Assembly (NCBI GenBank): GCA_938048925.1
Contig: CALITV010000204.1
Coordinates: forward strand, 1 to 5,717
Source: an uncultured bacterium
GTDB lineage: Bacteria; UBP6; UBA1177; JAKLFG01
Direction: 5' to 3'
DNA length: 5,717 nt
This document shows, piece after piece, positions 4,769 through 5,717 of the stretch. Both the position numbers and the translations under genes were made by a program. Every line of letters starts with the position of its first letter. Positions within the stretch are counted from its first letter, which is position 1. The notes below the pieces were generated by a model, which saw only the letters and a program-made list of their open reading frames with translations, did not search any database and was not told the origin of the DNA.

Positions 4769-5517
4769 CGATCATCTACCACTACGACGGATCCTTCCCG
4801 GGGTTTCTCTGCATGCTCGACGAGGCGCTCCACCGGAAAGAACACCCTTTTGCCATCATTACCGCCGATGCTCAAGAGGTGCTCTGGGGCGAGGTGCGTG
4901 TGGTCGAGCGAGACGATGTGCGGGCGCTCGCTTGTTGGCGGTGGATGAAGGCGCATTTCGGCGTGCCGACGGTGCGGCTCGTCATGCGCGCATTTCTTGC
5001 CGACGATGAACGGCGCGATCTTCGTATCCTCGACTATCTCTCGTTTCTGTGTGCCGTTGCTCCCCATGGGACAGCCGCCCTTGCCCATCCGGCGGTGAAG
5101 GGCCTCGATGACCTTGCTCGACAGGTCACCGTCGAGGCGCACCGGCTCACCGGTTTGGTGCGTTTTACGCAGGTGCGGTCGCAACTTCTCGTTGCGCCGA
5201 TCGAGCCGACTCATCGGGTTTTGCCGCTCATTGCACCGCACTTTGTGCGGCGCCTTCCCGGCGAACGGTGGCTCATCGCCGACCTGCGACATGCGTTCGG
5301 CTATTATTGGGATACCGTATCATTGCGGGAGGTGGAACCGGGACCGGAGATCGCCGCGGTCTGCAATCGTCCCTGCACGGGCGCGTCCGACGACCCCTAC
5401 GAGTCCCTCTGGCGTCGCTATGTGCAGGTGATCGCCATCGCCGAACGCCGCAATCCGCGTGCTCAGCGCCGCTTCATGCCGGAGCGCTACTGGAGGCATC
5501 TTACCGAAAAGCGTTAG
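4765..5517 (+). CDS. DUF4130 protein, partner of the radical SAM enzyme (TIGR03915 type)
   Basis: 250 residues, matching the family annotated as probable DNA metabolism protein that is encoded beside the radical SAM/HhH gene. Blocks seen: YHYDGSFPGFLCMLDEA at 5-21, TVEAHRLTGLVRF at 122-134, PIEPTHRVLPLIAPHFVRRLPGERWLIADL at 145-174, and the C-terminal signature YESLWRRYVQVIAIAERRNPRAQRRFMPERYWRHLTE at 212-248. The basic, aromatic C-terminus could contact nucleic acid, which is inference. In some bacteria this family is fused to a uracil-DNA-glycosylase-like domain; here the protein ends right after the DUF4130 signature and no such domain is present. ATG 4765 overlaps the radical SAM stop as ATGA. 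No Shine-Dalgarno is visible: the bases before the start are pyrimidine-rich (TTTTTTCTTC), so translation probably depends on ribosomes finishing the upstream gene. Function is unknown. Confidence 0.88.
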   Translation: MTIIYHYDGSFPGFLCMLDEALHRKEHPFAIITADAQEVLWGEVRVVERDDVRALACWRWMKAHFGVPTVRLVMRAFLADDERRDLRILDYLSFLCAVAPHGTAALAHPAVKGLDDLARQVTVEAHRLTGLVRFTQVRSQLLVAPIEPTHRVLPLIAPHFVRRLPGERWLIADLRHAFGYYWDTVSLREVEPGPEIAAVCNRPCTGASDDPYESLWRRYVQVIAIAERRNPRAQRRFMPERYWRHLTEKR

Positions 5518-5605
5518 CGGTTCATAGCCGTCCGCTCCGCAATCCCTGCTTTTTATTGCAAAAAGGCAATCTTTGCGATAGAGTCGCCGCCATGAAACCT
5601 GAATG
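5518..5605 (+). other. Intergenic spacer with alternative short stem segments
   Basis: This gap has no convincing gene. GCAAT (5539-5543), ATTGC (5555-5559) and GCAAT (5566-5570) could form two mutually exclusive 5-bp stems, with a TTTTT run at 5550-5554 between the first two. The stems are too short for a confident terminator. TTGCAA (5556-5561) and TAGAGT (5579-5584), 17 bp apart, are a possible weak promoter for the next gene, each matching four of six consensus bases. Confidence 0.25.
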
Positions 5606-5611
5606 AGGAGG
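5606..5611 (+). promoter_or_regulatory. Strong Shine-Dalgarno for the last, partial gene
   Basis: AGGAGG ends five bases before ATG 5617 and two bases before the in-frame ATG 5614. The spacing favours 5617. It is the strongest ribosome binding site in the window. Confidence 0.7.
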
Positions 5612-5616
5612 AGATG

Positions 5617-5717
5617 ATGTACAATGTGGCGGTAAGCCTTGGCGGCGGAGCGGTCGTTGCCCTTATCATTGCAGCGGCGACCGGTTGGCGGTGGTGGGGA
5701 TTCGGGGTGTTCATCGG
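5617..5717 (+). CDS. N-terminus of an unrecognised membrane protein (partial, cut by the window end)
   Basis: Thirty-three codons remain open to the end of the window. The product starts MYNVAVSLGGGAVVALIIAA and continues to a WRWWGFGVFI stretch. Residues 4-23 form a hydrophobic Gly/Ala/Val/Ile segment suited to a first transmembrane helix or an uncleaved signal anchor. The Trp/Arg cluster at 24-27 looks like an interfacial boundary, and hydrophobic sequence resumes after it. The strong upstream AGGAGG supports it as a real gene. Whether it belongs with the radical SAM/DUF4130 pair is unclear, because about 100 bp separates them. The family cannot be named from this fragment. Confidence 0.65.
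   Translation, partial: MYNVAVSLGGGAVVALIIAAATGWRWWGFGVFI

Noticed and set aside
5516..5536. AGCGG/CCGCT as a terminator after the DUF4130 gene
   Set aside because: A 5-bp stem with an 11-base loop, and the nearest T run is 13 bases beyond the stem, so it does not have terminator geometry.
5592..5606. Tiny ORF MKPE directly before the last gene
   Set aside because: Four codons with no convincing binding site of their own. A leader peptide cannot be excluded, but nothing supports one.

Overview
The window holds seven protein genes plus the start of an eighth, all on the + strand and tightly packed, with moderately high GC and GC-rich third codon positions. Gene content (a CTC-type L25 with a long tail, Pth, DUF4416, a TtcA-type thiolase, and a radical SAM/DUF4130 pair) points to a free-living bacterium. 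DUF4416 is mostly known from spirochaetes and deltaproteobacteria-like lineages, so one of these is my tentative guess. No gene present fixes the taxon. I see no tRNA, rRNA, CRISPR array, insertion sequence or phage gene.

Region 1 (1-3449) looks like one transcription unit centred on translation and tRNA: ribosomal protein L25 (rplY/ctc), peptidyl-tRNA hydrolase (pth), an arylamine N-acetyltransferase-like protein, a DUF4416 protein and a TtcA-like tRNA 2-thiocytidine synthase. The gaps are 18 bp or overlaps (4 bp, 23 bp, 4 bp). No promoter is visible because the window opens on the first ATG.

Region 2 (3450-3526) is the only clear break in the first 5.5 kb. This AT-rich gap holds a perfect TTGACA box, a perfect 7-bp inverted repeat that overlaps that box, and a 10-bp direct repeat with a 22-bp period. 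It looks like a regulated promoter, although the inverted repeat followed by TTTT could also terminate the upstream operon.

Region 3 (3527-5517) is a two-gene cassette: a radical SAM protein with a C-terminal helix-hairpin-helix, matching the family annotated as putative DNA modification/repair radical SAM (TIGR03916 type), then a DUF4130 protein (TIGR03915 type). They overlap by ATGA and so are probably translationally coupled. In other bacteria the DUF4130 partner can be fused to a uracil-DNA-glycosylase-like domain, which suggests an uncharacterised DNA repair or modification pathway. This is the most interesting content here.

Region 4 (5518-5717) is a spacer of about 100 bp with short complementary GCAAT/ATTGC segments, followed by a strong Shine-Dalgarno and the first 33 codons of a protein that opens with a membrane segment.
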